A stretch of DNA of 64,000 bases from Prochlorococcus sp. AG-363-O16. Its GTDB lineage: Bacteria; Cyanobacteriota; Cyanobacteriia; PCC-6307; Cyanobiaceae. Positions 29,544 through 39,580 of the stretch are shown here, piece after piece. The position numbers and the translations under genes were made by a program. The notes under the pieces are model-generated. The model saw nothing but the letters and a program-made list of their open reading frames with translations. It searched no databases and was not told where the DNA came from. The stretch is taken from assembly GCA_003280095.1 (NCBI GenBank), contig QCGA01000003.1, positions 1 through 64,000 on the forward strand. Reading direction: 5' to 3'. How positions within the stretch are numbered: position 1 is the stretch's first letter; each line of letters starts with the position of its first letter.

Positions 29544-29786
29544 TCAGGCTTGCTTTTCTTCGATGTACTTGACAGCATCACCAACGGTGGTGATGCCTTC
29601 AGCTGCCTCATCGGGAATCTCGATGTCAAAGGCTTCTTCGAGAGCCATGACGAGTTCGACAGTATCGAGGGAGTCGGCCCCAAGGTCATTCTGAAAGCTT
29701 GATTCAGGTTTTACTTCGTCTGCGGCAACGCTTAGTTGCTCTGCAACGATTGAACGAACTTTTTCTAAGATCGCTTCCTTGGACAT
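29544..29786 (-). CDS. acpP: Acyl carrier protein
   Basis: From ATG 29786 this gives 80 residues beginning [14 protein letters not shown], the usual ACP start; the track ORF adds 32 residues. The phosphopantetheine attachment Ser is in [17 protein letters not shown]. The acidic four-helix profile and [15 protein letters not shown] end are typical. It carries growing acyl chains to FabF, encoded immediately downstream. It is divergent from psaC with a ~140-bp shared upstream region. Confidence 0.97.
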   Translation of the reverse strand: MSKEAILEKVRSIVAEQLSVAADEVKPESSFQNDLGADSLDTVELVMALEEAFDIEIPDEAAEGITTVGDAVKYIEEKQA

Positions 29787-29848
29787 ATCTATAGAGATAG
29801 GGGGGTTCCGCATCCTACGAGTTGGTGGGAAGTAGTTAACAACAGTGA

Positions 29849-30172
<324 letters not shown>

Positions 30173-30218
30173 ATTTTTTTCAGTCCTTCCTATTTCTGAG
30201 CTCAACACCATAAGCTTT

Positions 30219-30241
30219 GCCCGGCTATTGCCGGGCTTTTT
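30219..30241 (+). terminator. Rho-independent terminator of psaC, abutting glmS start
   Basis: GCCCGGC-TATT-GCCGGGC followed by TTTTT forms a perfect 7-bp GC-only stem with a 4-base loop. The T-run ends 2 bases before the glmS ATG at 30244. It would terminate psaC transcription and leaves glmS with no room for a normal ribosome site. Confidence 0.9.
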
Positions 30242-30243
30242 CT

Positions 30244-32148
30244 ATGTGTGGAATCGTTGCAGTTATTGGCTCCCGCCAGGCGGCACCTTTGCTGCTTGAG
30301 GGACTTCGGCGGCTTGAATACCGTGGTTATGACTCAGCTGGACTTGCTACGGTCCAAATCAATGGTCATGGAGAGAATGGGTCTCTTAGCTGCAAGAAAG
30401 CCAAGGGAAAACTTCTTAATCTTTCTGTAAAAGTTGAGTCAGAGGGTTCGCCAGGGTATTTAGGAATTGGACATACTAGATGGGCTACCCATGGGAAGCC
30501 AGAGGAGCGAAATGCTCACCCACATGTTGATTCTTTAGGGAAGGTTGCAGTTGTCCAAAACGGAATTATTGAAAACTATCGTTCATTGAGAGAAGGTCTC
30601 GAGAAAGAGGGTGTGGCTTTCGTTTCTGAGACAGATACAGAAGTAGTACCTCACTTAATTGCTCGAGAATTAGAACTCCTAAAGGTCAATGGTAGATCTG
30701 CTAGTGAGACTTTGCTTTTGGAGGCAGTACAAAGGGTTTCTTTGCAATTGCAAGGTACATATGCCATTGCAGTGGTATGGACAGAGGCACCTAATGCCTT
30801 GGTTCTAGCTCGATGGCAGGCGCCTTTGGTCATTGGCCTTGGAGAAGGAGAATTCTTATGTGCTAGTGATACTCCTGCTATTGCTGGTTTTACTAGAACA
30901 ATCTTGCCAATGGAGGATGGTGAGGTTGCTTTATTGACTCCTTTAGGCATTGAGCTTTATGACAGCCAAGGGGAAAGAAAGCAGAGAAATCCATTGTTAT
31001 TGAAAGGAGTGGATCATGTAGCTGACAAAAGAAACTTTAAACATTTCATGCTGAAGGAAATACATGAACAGCCAGAAACTGCTGAATTGTGGGTTACTCG
31101 TTATCTCCCATTAGGTTTACCCTCTGACAACCCTGTTGCACTCCCTTTTCAAGAATCTTTTTATGAAGGAATTCAAAGGATTCAAATTCTGGCTTGTGGA
31201 ACAAGTAGACACGCAGCAATGGTCGGATGTTATTTGTTAGAACAATTTTCAGGAATACCAACCTCGGTGTTTTATGCAAGTGAGTTCAGATATGCACCTC
31301 CTCCATTAGAACCTCATACCTTAACTATTGCTGTTACTCAATCTGGAGAGACTGCTGATACCCTTGCTGCGTTATCTATGGAGGTGAAAAGGCGCCAGTC
31401 TTGCAATGATAAGGATTTTGCACCGCGATTGTTGGGTTTTACTAATCGCCCTGAAAGTTCTTTGTCAAGGATGGTTGAAAATATCTTAGATATCGGAGCA
31501 GGAATAGAGATTGGGGTCGCTGCCACAAAAACATTTTTAGGCCAATTGTTGGGGTTTTATGGACTTGCAATTTCTTTTGCCGCACGACGTAAAAGTCGTT
31601 CTTCAGAAGAAATAACTAATTTGATATCTCAGCTAAGAATTTTACCTGGTCAGATTAGAACGCTAATTGGACAACATGATCAGTTGTCTGAGTCTTTGGC
31701 GCATCGATTTTCAGATACGAAGGATGTGATTTTCCTGGGTCGTGGTATTAACTATCCTATAGCTCTTGAGGGTGCTTTAAAGCTTAAAGAAATTAGCTAT
31801 ATTCATGCAGAAGGTTACCCTGCGGGTGAAATGAAGCATGGTCCAATAGCACTTTTAGATCCACATGTACCGGTCATTTCAATAGCTACTCCGGGGACTG
31901 TTTTTGATAAGGTTTTAAGCAATTCTCAGGAAGCGAAGGCTCGTGATGCTCAATTAATAGGTGTTGCCCCTGAGGGACCTGATACAGAAATGTTTGATGC
32001 ACTTTTACCCATTCCTGAAGTTAGTGAATGGGTAAGTCCGCTGTTTTGTGTGGTTCCTATGCAGTTACTTAGTTATCACATAGCAGCGCATAGAGGCTTG
32101 GATGTTGATCAACCACGTAACCTTGCTAAAAGTGTGACAGTTGAATAA
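30244..32148 (+). CDS. glmS: Glutamine--fructose-6-phosphate aminotransferase
   Basis: This makes glucosamine-6-phosphate for peptidoglycan and other glycans. ATG 30244 is fixed by MCGIVAVIG, because Cys after the initiator Met is the N-terminal nucleophile of the glutaminase domain. RRLEYRGYDSAGLA and GHTRWATHGKPEERNAHPH follow. The sugar isomerase half has LACGTSRHAAMVG, VTQSGETADTLAAL and LKLKEISYIHAEGYPAGEMKHGP, ending in NLAKSVTVE. It is 634 residues, normal. There is no glmS ribozyme and no Shine-Dalgarno; the psaC terminator occupies the leader. Confidence 0.96.
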   Translation: MCGIVAVIGSRQAAPLLLEGLRRLEYRGYDSAGLATVQINGHGENGSLSCKKAKGKLLNLSVKVESEGSPGYLGIGHTRWATHGKPEERNAHPHVDSLGKVAVVQNGIIENYRSLREGLEKEGVAFVSETDTEVVPHLIARELELLKVNGRSASETLLLEAVQRVSLQLQGTYAIAVVWTEAPNALVLARWQAPLVIGLGEGEFLCASDTPAIAGFTRTILPMEDGEVALLTPLGIELYDSQGERKQRNPLLLKGVDHVADKRNFKHFMLKEIHEQPETAELWVTRYLPLGLPSDNPVALPFQESFYEGIQRIQILACGTSRHAAMVGCYLLEQFSGIPTSVFYASEFRYAPPPLEPHTLTIAVTQSGETADTLAALSMEVKRRQSCNDKDFAPRLLGFTNRPESSLSRMVENILDIGAGIEIGVAATKTFLGQLLGFYGLAISFAARRKSRSSEEITNLISQLRILPGQIRTLIGQHDQLSESLAHRFSDTKDVIFLGRGINYPIALEGALKLKEISYIHAEGYPAGEMKHGPIALLDPHVPVISIATPGTVFDKVLSNSQEAKARDAQLIGVAPEGPDTEMFDALLPIPEVSEWVSPLFCVVPMQLLSYHIAAHRGLDVDQPRNLAKSVTVE

Positions 32149-32161
32149 ATAGTTCACGAAT

Positions 32162-33610
32162 TTAATTTGTTTTGTTATTTCTTGAGTACTGATCTTCAAT
32201 ACGGACGATGTCATCTTCTCCTAAATATGCTCCACTTTGGACTTCTATGAGTTCCATGGGCATTTTCCCTGGGTTTGTTAGTCGATGTTTGCACCCTAAG
32301 GGTATATATGTACTTTGGTTTTCTCCTAGTAATTCTTCCTCTCCATTCTTTTCAACTAGGGCTGTTCCTTTGACTACTACCCAGTGCTCTGCTCTGTGAT
32401 GGTGCATTTGGAGTGAAAGACTTGCACCAGCCTTTACCTCAATTCGTTTGACTTGCCATCTGCTCCCTTCTACTACAACTGTGTAGTACCCCCATGGTCT
32501 ATAAATTTTTCGGTGTGCTTTCCCTTCAGGACTGCCTGCTTTCTCAAGTCGTTTAACTAATGTTTTAACTTTTTGGGACTGATTGCGCTCGGCAACAAGT
32601 ACTGCATCGTCAGTTTCAACGACTATTAGATCTTTGATTCCAAGCCCTACTAGGAGCCGATGCTCACTACGTAGATAACAATTGTGTGATTCTTCAGCGA
32701 TGACTCTTCCTCTCTGAACATTGCCTTGGTTGTCTTTTTTGCTTGTTTCCCAAAGTGCTTTCCAGCTTCCTATATCGCTCCATCCTGCATTTAATGGAAG
32801 GACGCTACCTAGTGAAGTTTGTTCCATTACTGCCACATCAAGTGAAACGTTGGGGCATCTAGCAAAGGCATCTTTATCTAATCGTAGAAAATCAAGGTCA
32901 GCTTCGTCGTTCTCAAGTGCTGTCTGGCAACATTGAACAATTGTGGGATTTAGGCGTTCTAGTTCTTTCAGGATGACACTTGCTTTAAAAAGAAACATTC
33001 CACTGTTCCAGGTGAAGCGACCATCTTGTAGAAATTGTTCTGCATTGGATTGATTAGGTTTTTCTATAAATCTTGCTATTGGAACGCTTTTCGGGCTGCT
33101 TTGGTTTAGAGGCTCAGCTGCTTCTATGTATCCGTAGCCTGTTTCAGGTGAGGTTGGAACAATTCCGAAAGTTACTAACCTGCCTGTTTCAGCGACTTCG
33201 CGGCCAGCTTCTATTAGTTCGCGAAAAGTTGCCTCCTCACGAATGATGTGATCTGCCGCGAGAATGAGTAGTAAAGGGTCTTCACCACTTTCTGTTGCTT
33301 TAAGTGCAGCCAAAGCAACTGCTGGAGCAGTGTTCCTCCCAGTAGGCTCTAAAAGGATTGAACTAGGTTGAACATCAATCTCACGCATTTGTTCAGCCAC
33401 AATGAAGCGATGTTCTTCATGACAAATTAATAAAGGCGCTGATAGATCTTTAAGTCCCTTAAGTCGTTGCTGGGTTTGTTGAAGCAGAGTGACTTTGTTT
33501 TGCCCTGCTAGTGCCCAGTACTGCTTCGGGTAGGTAGCGCGAGATAGGGGCCAGAGTCTGGTTCCCGTGCCTCCGCATAAAATGACTGGAACTAGTGGTT
33601 TTGCGCCCAC
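32162..33610 (-). CDS. manC: Mannose-1-phosphate guanylyltransferase / mannose-6-phosphate isomerase type II
   Basis: The nucleotidyltransferase motif VILCGGTGTRLWPLSRATYPKQYW is at the N-terminus, with FIEKPN and the domain end near residue 330. The last ~120 residues form a cupin isomerase domain with RPWGYYTVVVEGSRWQVKRIEV and SLQMHHHRAEHWVVVKG. It produces GDP-mannose for surface polysaccharides. GTG 33610 gives 482 residues and starts just before the conserved domain. The track ORF runs in-frame to 33709, which would overlap the end of rimM by 43 bp; which start is used is uncertain. Confidence 0.9.
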   Translation of the reverse strand: MGAKPLVPVILCGGTGTRLWPLSRATYPKQYWALAGQNKVTLLQQTQQRLKGLKDLSAPLLICHEEHRFIVAEQMREIDVQPSSILLEPTGRNTAPAVALAALKATESGEDPLLLILAADHIIREEATFRELIEAGREVAETGRLVTFGIVPTSPETGYGYIEAAEPLNQSSPKSVPIARFIEKPNQSNAEQFLQDGRFTWNSGMFLFKASVILKELERLNPTIVQCCQTALENDEADLDFLRLDKDAFARCPNVSLDVAVMEQTSLGSVLPLNAGWSDIGSWKALWETSKKDNQGNVQRGRVIAEESHNCYLRSEHRLLVGLGIKDLIVVETDDAVLVAERNQSQKVKTLVKRLEKAGSPEGKAHRKIYRPWGYYTVVVEGSRWQVKRIEVKAGASLSLQMHHHRAEHWVVVKGTALVEKNGEEELLGENQSTYIPLGCKHRLTNPGKMPMELIEVQSGAYLGEDDIVRIEDQYSRNNKTN

Positions 33611-33666
33611 GATTTTCCGTTTCTTTTGTACGAATTGCTCAAATTTAATTGCTCTTGCTGATTGTT

Positions 33667-34197
33667 TTATAGCTCCAAAAGACCAGGGGGTGGAGTAATG
33701 AGGAGCCAACCGTCTTTGAGATGCACTTTTGGGACAATCGCATCCACGAATGGAATCAACACGGATCGACCATTTAGGAGCATGATTTCGAGTAGATCAT
33801 TACCTGCCGTTATAAGGTTTGTGACCTTCCCAATAGGTGGTTTGTCTGGTTGTATTCGCACTTCCAGCCCCACTAGATCCAGAAGGTGAAATTGATTGTC
33901 AGACAGTACTGGTCGTTCATTAGCTGGGACCAAAAGACTGTCCCCTACGATTGCCTTTGCGTCATTGCGGTTTTCGATACCAGCAAAGGTAACGACATAA
34001 ATGCATTTCCCAGGGAGTTGTCTTCCTCGTAATAATTTAATTTTTCGAGGTTTTTCGCCTTTTTTCTGAAGCCACCGATAACCAGGTTTTGTAAATCTTT
34101 CTGGGAAGTCGCTTTCGGGATTGATGCGTATCTGGCCCTGCAATCCTTGAACTCCAACTAGTTTTCCCACTATTAGCCACTGATCAGGATTGGTCAT
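33667..34197 (-). CDS. rimM: Ribosome maturation factor RimM
   Basis: This 176-residue protein is needed for 30S head assembly. The N-terminal RimM barrel contains [28 protein letters not shown]. The C-terminal PRC barrel contains [32 protein letters not shown] and a typical [15 protein letters not shown] block. ATG 34197 is preferred to TTG 34206. It is divergent from ndhS and followed by manC on the same strand with a small gap or an overlap depending on the manC start. Confidence 0.94.
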   Translation of the reverse strand: MTNPDQWLIVGKLVGVQGLQGQIRINPESDFPERFTKPGYRWLQKKGEKPRKIKLLRGRQLPGKCIYVVTFAGIENRNDAKAIVGDSLLVPANERPVLSDNQFHLLDLVGLEVRIQPDKPPIGKVTNLITAGNDLLEIMLLNGRSVLIPFVDAIVPKVHLKDGWLLITPPPGLLEL

Positions 34198-34249
34198 TGC
34201 AGGCAATTCATTTAGAGGATAATTGGAAGACTTCTATTGATATTGCGAC

Positions 34250-34435
34250 ATGGTTGAGACAAACTCACCGATTCTGCCTGGAGCAACGGTTGTGGTTAAT
34301 GATATTTCATCGATATACAATGGATATAAGGGTTTTGTTCAGAGGGTAAGTGGAGATAAGGCAGCAGTTCTATTTGAAGGCGGTAATTGGGACAAGTTGA
34401 TGACAATTCCAATTAAGTATTTGGTTGCTCTATAG
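34250..34435 (+). CDS. ndhS: NAD(P)H dehydrogenase-like complex subunit NdhS
   Basis: The protein has 61 residues. An SH3-like beta fold is suggested by ILPGATVVVNDISSIYNGYKGFVQRV and AVLFEGGNWDKLMTI, which match the cyanobacterial NdhS (DUF3252, CRR31-like) pattern. NdhS forms part of the ferredoxin-binding site of the photosynthetic NDH-1 complex, which runs cyclic electron flow. It is slightly shorter than other NdhS proteins. It stands alone between divergent rimM and convergent rnc. Confidence 0.85.
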   Translation: MVETNSPILPGATVVVNDISSIYNGYKGFVQRVSGDKAAVLFEGGNWDKLMTIPIKYLVAL

Positions 34436-34505
34436 CGTTATTAATGGATTATTTATTCATTAAATTAACTGAATAGAGATTTTTGAATGAATAATCAGTT
34501 CAGAT

Positions 34506-35303
34506 TTAATTCTTCCTGGTTTTGTTATTGCCTGAGTAGCACTTTAATCTTTTGAGGGCATTTCGAGCAGCGTGCTGTTCAGCCTCTCGACGTGAACCAC
34601 CCCATCCGTTGCCAAGGGTTTTTTCATCAAGACTTACCTTGCAGAAAAAACGCATTGGGTCACCATGTTTCATGCTTATTTCTTCGCATCGATAGTTTGG
34701 TCTGTTGAAACCTTCTCCTTGGCACCACTCTTGGAGAGCAGACTTACTGTTTAACCAATGAGGATCTTTGAAGACAGTTTCGCTTGTTTCATGCCAATGA
34801 GGAGTGAGCCAAATGTGAATTGGTTTGAGGTCATTAAAGTATTCATACAAGGCTCCAATCAGTGCTTCAGTTGCTTCTGCGTCAAGAGTTGCTTTGGCTG
34901 AGTTGTCACCAGCAGCATTTGGTCCAACAAGAAGGATTTTGTTGATTTTTATCTTTTGGCCAACTTGTGCTAGCCAGCGGTCACTGACTAATTGCGCTCT
35001 TAATGCAGATCTTTTTCCAACGTTCATGTCAGGGAAGTTGCGGTCTATGAATTCTGATGCAGCTAGTCGAAGAACTGCATCGCCTAAGAACTCCAGACGT
35101 TCATGATTTATGGGTGCTTTGGCTGAAGTATGTGTGAGTGCTTCGTTCAGGATTGAAATTCTATTGAGATGTTCTTCTTCGTTGAACTCTGGCTCATGTT
35201 CATGAAGTCCTAAATCCTTGAGTAATTGTTCCAATTGGTTTATCCGTTCTTTGGAGATTTCAAGATTTGTTTTTGGTTGTACAAGTTTTCTTGTTCCCAT
35301 CAC
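34506..35303 (-). CDS. rnc: Ribonuclease III
   Basis: This 265-residue dsRNA endonuclease matures rRNA and other transcripts. The catalytic signature HERLEFLGDAVLRLAASE lies near residues 68-86, with the downstream acidic residues in DAEATEALIGALYE. The C-terminal dsRNA-binding domain runs from SKSALQEWCQGEGF to GGSRREAEQHAARNALKRL. The N-terminus has ~35 extra residues. It lies 57 bp downstream of the RNase P RNA gene on the same strand. Confidence 0.94.
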   Translation of the reverse strand: MMGTRKLVQPKTNLEISKERINQLEQLLKDLGLHEHEPEFNEEEHLNRISILNEALTHTSAKAPINHERLEFLGDAVLRLAASEFIDRNFPDMNVGKRSALRAQLVSDRWLAQVGQKIKINKILLVGPNAAGDNSAKATLDAEATEALIGALYEYFNDLKPIHIWLTPHWHETSETVFKDPHWLNSKSALQEWCQGEGFNRPNYRCEEISMKHGDPMRFFCKVSLDEKTLGNGWGGSRREAEQHAARNALKRLKCYSGNNKTRKN

Positions 35304-35360
35304 ACTAATTATCTTGGTTAGAGAGAGAAATTATGCGTGGTTTCGGTTGATTTGAATGAG

Positions 35361-35746
35361 GAGAAAGCAGGTCGTAAGCCGGGTTCTGTTCACCAATACT
35401 GGTGGGTGATCATCTATCTGGGACTATCGTTGCCGATAGCCTCTAGCGGCGCATTTCGTTGGAACATGGCAGATGGCCAGCCTATGTCCCTTGGCCTTGC
35501 TCCCTGCCGGGGTTTACCGAGCCAGTACCTCTCGATACTGCTGGTGCGCTCTTACCGCACCTTTGCACCCTTGCCTGTGCTTTAAAGGCCATCGGCGGTG
35601 TGTTTCTGTGGCACTATCCTCACGGTCACCCGCACTGGGCGTTACCCAGCAAGCTGGACCATCGGGGAGCCCGGACTTTCCTCAATACGAAAAAAGATTG
35701 TATTAAAACAGTCTTTTTCGATTGCGATCACCTCTCCTGCTTTCAA
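35361..35746 (-). ncRNA. rnpB: RNase P RNA
   Basis: On the minus strand the diagnostic 5' core GAGGAAAGTCCGGGCTCCC is present, and the 3' end ACAGAACCCGGCTTACGACC is the universal rnpB end. The terminal GAAAGCAGG and CCTGCTTTC sequences pair as helix P1, fixing the ends to within a few bases. The length, about 385 nt, is typical of type A cyanobacterial RNase P RNA. It is the catalytic RNA that trims tRNA 5' ends. Several track ORFs here are shadows. It is transcribed toward rnc and divergent from tRNA-Arg, 36 bp away. Confidence 0.95.
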
Positions 35747-35782
35747 CCTCCATAATGCACTGTTGAGAGTTTTCTTGCCTTT

Positions 35783-35856
<74 letters not shown>

Positions 35857-35955
35857 TGTATTTACCTATTTCTCTGAAAATTTAAGAGCTACTACATATG
35901 GTGGACTGGTGAAATCCCACACTGTCGCTAGCGTAAGTTTAGTGAAACAGTCTCA

Positions 35956-36285
35956 ATGACCCAGCTTCACGATCTACGTCTAAAACTCCTTGTACAGCAG
36001 GAAAGCGAAAACATCGCCAAGTCTCAACCTGCTGATATTGACCTTTCGGTAGTACAGGCCCGGTGTCTCTGTTGGCTGGCGCTTCTGGCGGAGGCCCATG
36101 AGGAACAGGCAAGCGATGCTGAGCGTCGGGGTGATACTGAGCAGGCGATGGGATGGTTCGCCGATTCGATGCGTCTTCGTGACGTTATTCAAGTAGTTAC
36201 AACTATTGAAATCCCTTTACCTGGGAGCGTTGATTCTGATGATCAGGGAGATGACTTTTTAGAAGATCCCCCTTTGGCGGCATAG
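35956..36285 (+). CDS. Conserved small protein of unknown function
   Basis: The protein has 109 residues. A mainly helical body (DLSVVQARCLCWLALLAEAHEE, then DTEQAMGWFADSMRLRDVI) ends in an acidic tail (DSDDQGDDFLEDPP). There is no membrane segment or known motif. Proteins of this kind occur in marine picocyanobacteria. It is followed 37 bp later by another unknown gene on the same strand, possibly co-transcribed. Confidence 0.6.
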   Translation: MTQLHDLRLKLLVQQESENIAKSQPADIDLSVVQARCLCWLALLAEAHEEQASDAERRGDTEQAMGWFADSMRLRDVIQVVTTIEIPLPGSVDSDDQGDDFLEDPPLAA

Positions 36286-36322
36286 AGGATGTCATGATGG
36301 GACTTGAGCTACTAGGACTGTT

Positions 36323-36781
36323 GTGCCTGAAGAGCCCTGCCAATGTCCTGATTGTCAAAGGTTCTATAAAGAACATGACCGACTTATTCGGGAATTTCCA
36401 ACTCTCCGACAACAGCAAGAGCTGAATTGGGCTGCTTTGCAGTCTTTTAGAACGTTGGCGGGGCGAGTTCTTGAGGATCTTCAGAAGCAACCAGGAGCAA
36501 AAAACGTTAATGAAGTTAATTCCCAATTAACAGCTGTAGGTGGCCAGGAAGAGCATTCGGATGATTTGCAACAAGCAATTTCAGATCTTGAGAATATTAA
36601 TGCCTACCTTTTTTCAATAGAGGCTGTCATGGAGAGAATATTCGATGTTCGAGTTCCTCATGAGGTTGAACAGAAGTTCAAAGAATTAGCAGGTGAGTTA
36701 GCTCCAGATCCCCTAAATATTGATCGTTTGAGATTGAATCGCCTTTTACATCAGACCCCTGATTTGCCGGATAGAAATTAA
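36323..36781 (+). CDS. Conserved protein of unknown function with N-terminal Cys pair
   Basis: The protein has 152 residues, starting at GTG 36323. The N-terminus contains CQCPDC, followed by a helical, charged region (YKEHDRLIREFPTLRQQQEL) and an acidic coiled-coil-like segment (DDLQQAISDLENINAYLFSIE). The Cys cluster could bind zinc, but only three cysteines are present, so any metal site would be incomplete or shared between subunits. The neighbour upstream is also unknown; glgP converges from the right. Confidence 0.55.
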   Translation: MPEEPCQCPDCQRFYKEHDRLIREFPTLRQQQELNWAALQSFRTLAGRVLEDLQKQPGAKNVNEVNSQLTAVGGQEEHSDDLQQAISDLENINAYLFSIEAVMERIFDVRVPHEVEQKFKELAGELAPDPLNIDRLRLNRLLHQTPDLPDRN

Positions 36782-36808
36782 ATTATTTAGCAGAAATATA
36801 AGATAATC

Positions 36809-39331
36809 TCACCTTACATCACATGTGATTTCTACAGGGAGAGCATCAATAGACCAGATTGATTTTGCGTATTCTTTTATAGAACGATCAGAAGAGAAGA
36901 ATCCAGATTTTGCAGTATTTAATAGAGACATTTGATTCCAATGATGCCTATTTTCCCAAGCACTACTTACATTGTCTTGAGCTTTGAGGTAATCGGCAAA
37001 ATCAGCCATTACGAAAAAAGGATCATTCCCAATTAGATTGTTTAAAAGAGGTCGGAATAGATCACTGTCACCATTGCTAAAGTGACCTAGTTCTACTAAA
37101 CGTAGTGCTTCTGATAATTCGGGTAGATCATCAATAAACTCTTTAGGCTTGTAACCTTCTTTTTGTAATGACATTATCTCAGATTCATTGTTCCCAAATA
37201 GGAAAAAGTTTTCAGCTCCTACTCTCTCACGAATTTCTATATTTGCACCATCCAGTGTTCCAATCGTGAGGGCACCATTCATTGCAAATTTCATATTGCC
37301 GGTACCTGATGCTTCTTTGCCTGCGGTAGATATTTGTTCTGAAAGATCAGTAGCTGGATAAACTTGCTCTCCTAGCTTCACATTATAGTCAGGTAGAAAT
37401 ATGACTCTTAGCTTACCGTCCATATCTGGATCTGAGTTGATCACTTCAGCAATTCCATTTATGAAGCGGATGATTAATTTGGCCATAAAATATCCCGGGG
37501 CTGCCTTGCCTCCGAAAATCACTGTTCTTGGAGCAATCCCCTGTGATTTTCCATTCTTGATTCGAAGGTATTGAGTAATTATTTGGATAGCATTTAGATG
37601 TTGCCTTTTGTATTCATGAATTCTCTTTACTTGAACATCAAAGAGACTGTATGGGTCGACTAAAACACCAGTTTGCCGATGTATATAACCAGCAAGTTTT
37701 CTTTTCATTGAAAGCTTTCGAGTCTCAAAATCTTTTAGGAAACCCTTGTCTTTTATTAAACTCTCCAGGTTGGAAAGTAACTCCATGTTGGTGATCCAAT
37801 TGGGACCAACTTTTTCGTCTAATAGATTAGATAATTCAGGGTTGGCTAAACCGACCCATCTGCGCGGAGAAACACCATTAGTTACATTTGTGAATTTCTC
37901 TGGCCAAAGTTTTGCAAACTCAGGCATAAGTTGTCTTTTGACTAAATCTGAATGAAGAGCAGCGACACCATTTACGTGATGAGCTCCTATTGTTGCTAAA
38001 TGAGCCATGCGAACAGCTTTTCCCCCCTCCTCATCAATAATTGATAATTTCCTAAGGATCGAATCATTTCCTGGATATCTAAGACGAAGTTGTTGAAGAA
38101 AGCGTCTATTAATTTCAAAAATCAATTCCAAATGTCTTGGAAGGAGGCTATTGAATAAAGAAAGATCCCACTTCTCTAGTGCTTCAGGAAGCAAGGTGTG
38201 ATTGGTATAAGCCACTGAGCGATTAGTAACTTCCCATGCCTTATCCCATGCAAAGTGTTTTTCATCAATAAGTAGACGCATTAGTTCTGCAACTGCAATG
38301 GCTGGGTGCGTGTCATTCAATTGAACTGTCCAATGTTGTGCAAAGTCTTCTAAGGGAATCCCTCTTTTTTCAAGACTTCTCAACATGTCTTGGAGTGAGC
38401 AGCTCACAAAGAAGTGCTGTTGCTTCAGCCGGAGTCTTCTTCCTTCATCTGTCCCATCATTGGGATAAAGAACTTTTGAGAGAGTTTCTGAACCAACTTT
38501 CTCTTCAACTGCTCCGTAATAGTCACCGATATTGAATGCATAGAAATCGAAGCTTTCGGTAGCATCCGCTCTCCACAATCTCAGTCTGTTGCAGGTGTTA
38601 ACTCGATATCCCAATACAGGGACATCATGAGGGATTCCAATTGCGTGCTCTGTAGGGATCCATCTAGAGCGATAGTTCCCTTGATCATCGGTGTAGTTTT
38701 CTGTTTTTCCACCAAATCCAACAAAGCATGCTTCGTCGGGTTGTGGCAACTCCCAAGGCCAACCTCCCTTAAGCCATTTGTCAGTGACTTCTACTTGCCA
38801 ACCATCTCTAATTAATTGATTAAAAATTCCAAATTCATAGCGAATTCCATATCCAATTGCGGGGATTTGCAAGCTTGCAAGAGATTCCATATAGCAAGCA
38901 GCAAGCCTTCCTAACCCTCCGTTTCCAAGACCTGGCTCCTCTTCTACATCCAAAATGTTGTTCAAAGATTCGATTCCAAAGCGTTGTAAAGCCTCTTCTG
39001 CCTCTTTTTGGATGCCTAGATTTAGAAGATTATTGTTTAATTGAGGACCAATCAGAAACTCTGCGGATAAATAGGCAACGGTTTTGTGGGGACGTGCTCT
39101 AATTGCCTCTTGGCTAGCAAGATATCTTGTCATTAACCTATCCCTTACGGCATAACTAACCGCCATGTAGAGGTCATGAAGACTTGCTGTTGGTGCGAGT
39201 TTGCCGAGAGTAAAGAAAAGGTGCTCAGTCATGCCATCAAAGACGGCATTAGCATCGATACCTGCTCGCTCTGGGTCGGCATAGCAGCCAGGCGTAGGCA
39301 AGCGCAGATCTAGAGGCTGGGAGCTACTCAT
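36809..39331 (-). CDS. glgP: Glycogen phosphorylase
   Basis: This 840-residue PLP enzyme releases glucose-1-phosphate from glycogen. Motifs include VAYLSAEFLIGPQLNNNLLNLG, EEPGLGNGGLGRLAACYMESLA, the active-site TVQLNDTHPAIAVAELMR, and the PLP lysine in EASGTGNMKFAMNGALTIGTLDGAN. The length is normal. ATG 39331 is used; the track ORF begins at TTG 39364. It probably mobilises storage glycogen at night. It is divergent from the antiporter, with about 250 bp between the starts. Confidence 0.95.
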   Translation of the reverse strand: MSSSQPLDLRLPTPGCYADPERAGIDANAVFDGMTEHLFFTLGKLAPTASLHDLYMAVSYAVRDRLMTRYLASQEAIRARPHKTVAYLSAEFLIGPQLNNNLLNLGIQKEAEEALQRFGIESLNNILDVEEEPGLGNGGLGRLAACYMESLASLQIPAIGYGIRYEFGIFNQLIRDGWQVEVTDKWLKGGWPWELPQPDEACFVGFGGKTENYTDDQGNYRSRWIPTEHAIGIPHDVPVLGYRVNTCNRLRLWRADATESFDFYAFNIGDYYGAVEEKVGSETLSKVLYPNDGTDEGRRLRLKQQHFFVSCSLQDMLRSLEKRGIPLEDFAQHWTVQLNDTHPAIAVAELMRLLIDEKHFAWDKAWEVTNRSVAYTNHTLLPEALEKWDLSLFNSLLPRHLELIFEINRRFLQQLRLRYPGNDSILRKLSIIDEEGGKAVRMAHLATIGAHHVNGVAALHSDLVKRQLMPEFAKLWPEKFTNVTNGVSPRRWVGLANPELSNLLDEKVGPNWITNMELLSNLESLIKDKGFLKDFETRKLSMKRKLAGYIHRQTGVLVDPYSLFDVQVKRIHEYKRQHLNAIQIITQYLRIKNGKSQGIAPRTVIFGGKAAPGYFMAKLIIRFINGIAEVINSDPDMDGKLRVIFLPDYNVKLGEQVYPATDLSEQISTAGKEASGTGNMKFAMNGALTIGTLDGANIEIRERVGAENFFLFGNNESEIMSLQKEGYKPKEFIDDLPELSEALRLVELGHFSNGDSDLFRPLLNNLIGNDPFFVMADFADYLKAQDNVSSAWENRHHWNQMSLLNTAKSGFFSSDRSIKEYAKSIWSIDALPVEITCDVR

Positions 39332-39580
39332 TTCAACTGAGGGGAGGGTTTTGCGAGAGAACAATCAATGGCGGTGTTGCAAAAAGAGTCTTTGTAAGAC
39401 TGCTTCGGTGTCAGGAATAGAGTTGCCACTTCTAGAAGCTCTAGAAAAGGACGCTAGCCCCGCTTTGCATTTCACGTATTGAGTGACTTCAGATCAACAC
39501 CATCTCCAATTGCAAAAGTTTGTAATTTCAATTTCTTTCGTTTGAGATAGGCGGTCATTTATGGTCCCTTGATAAGGATT

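Noticed and set aside
36818-36829. Perfect palindrome ATCACATGTGAT resembling a CRP-like site
   Set aside because: It lies inside the 3' coding end of glgP, not upstream of any gene.
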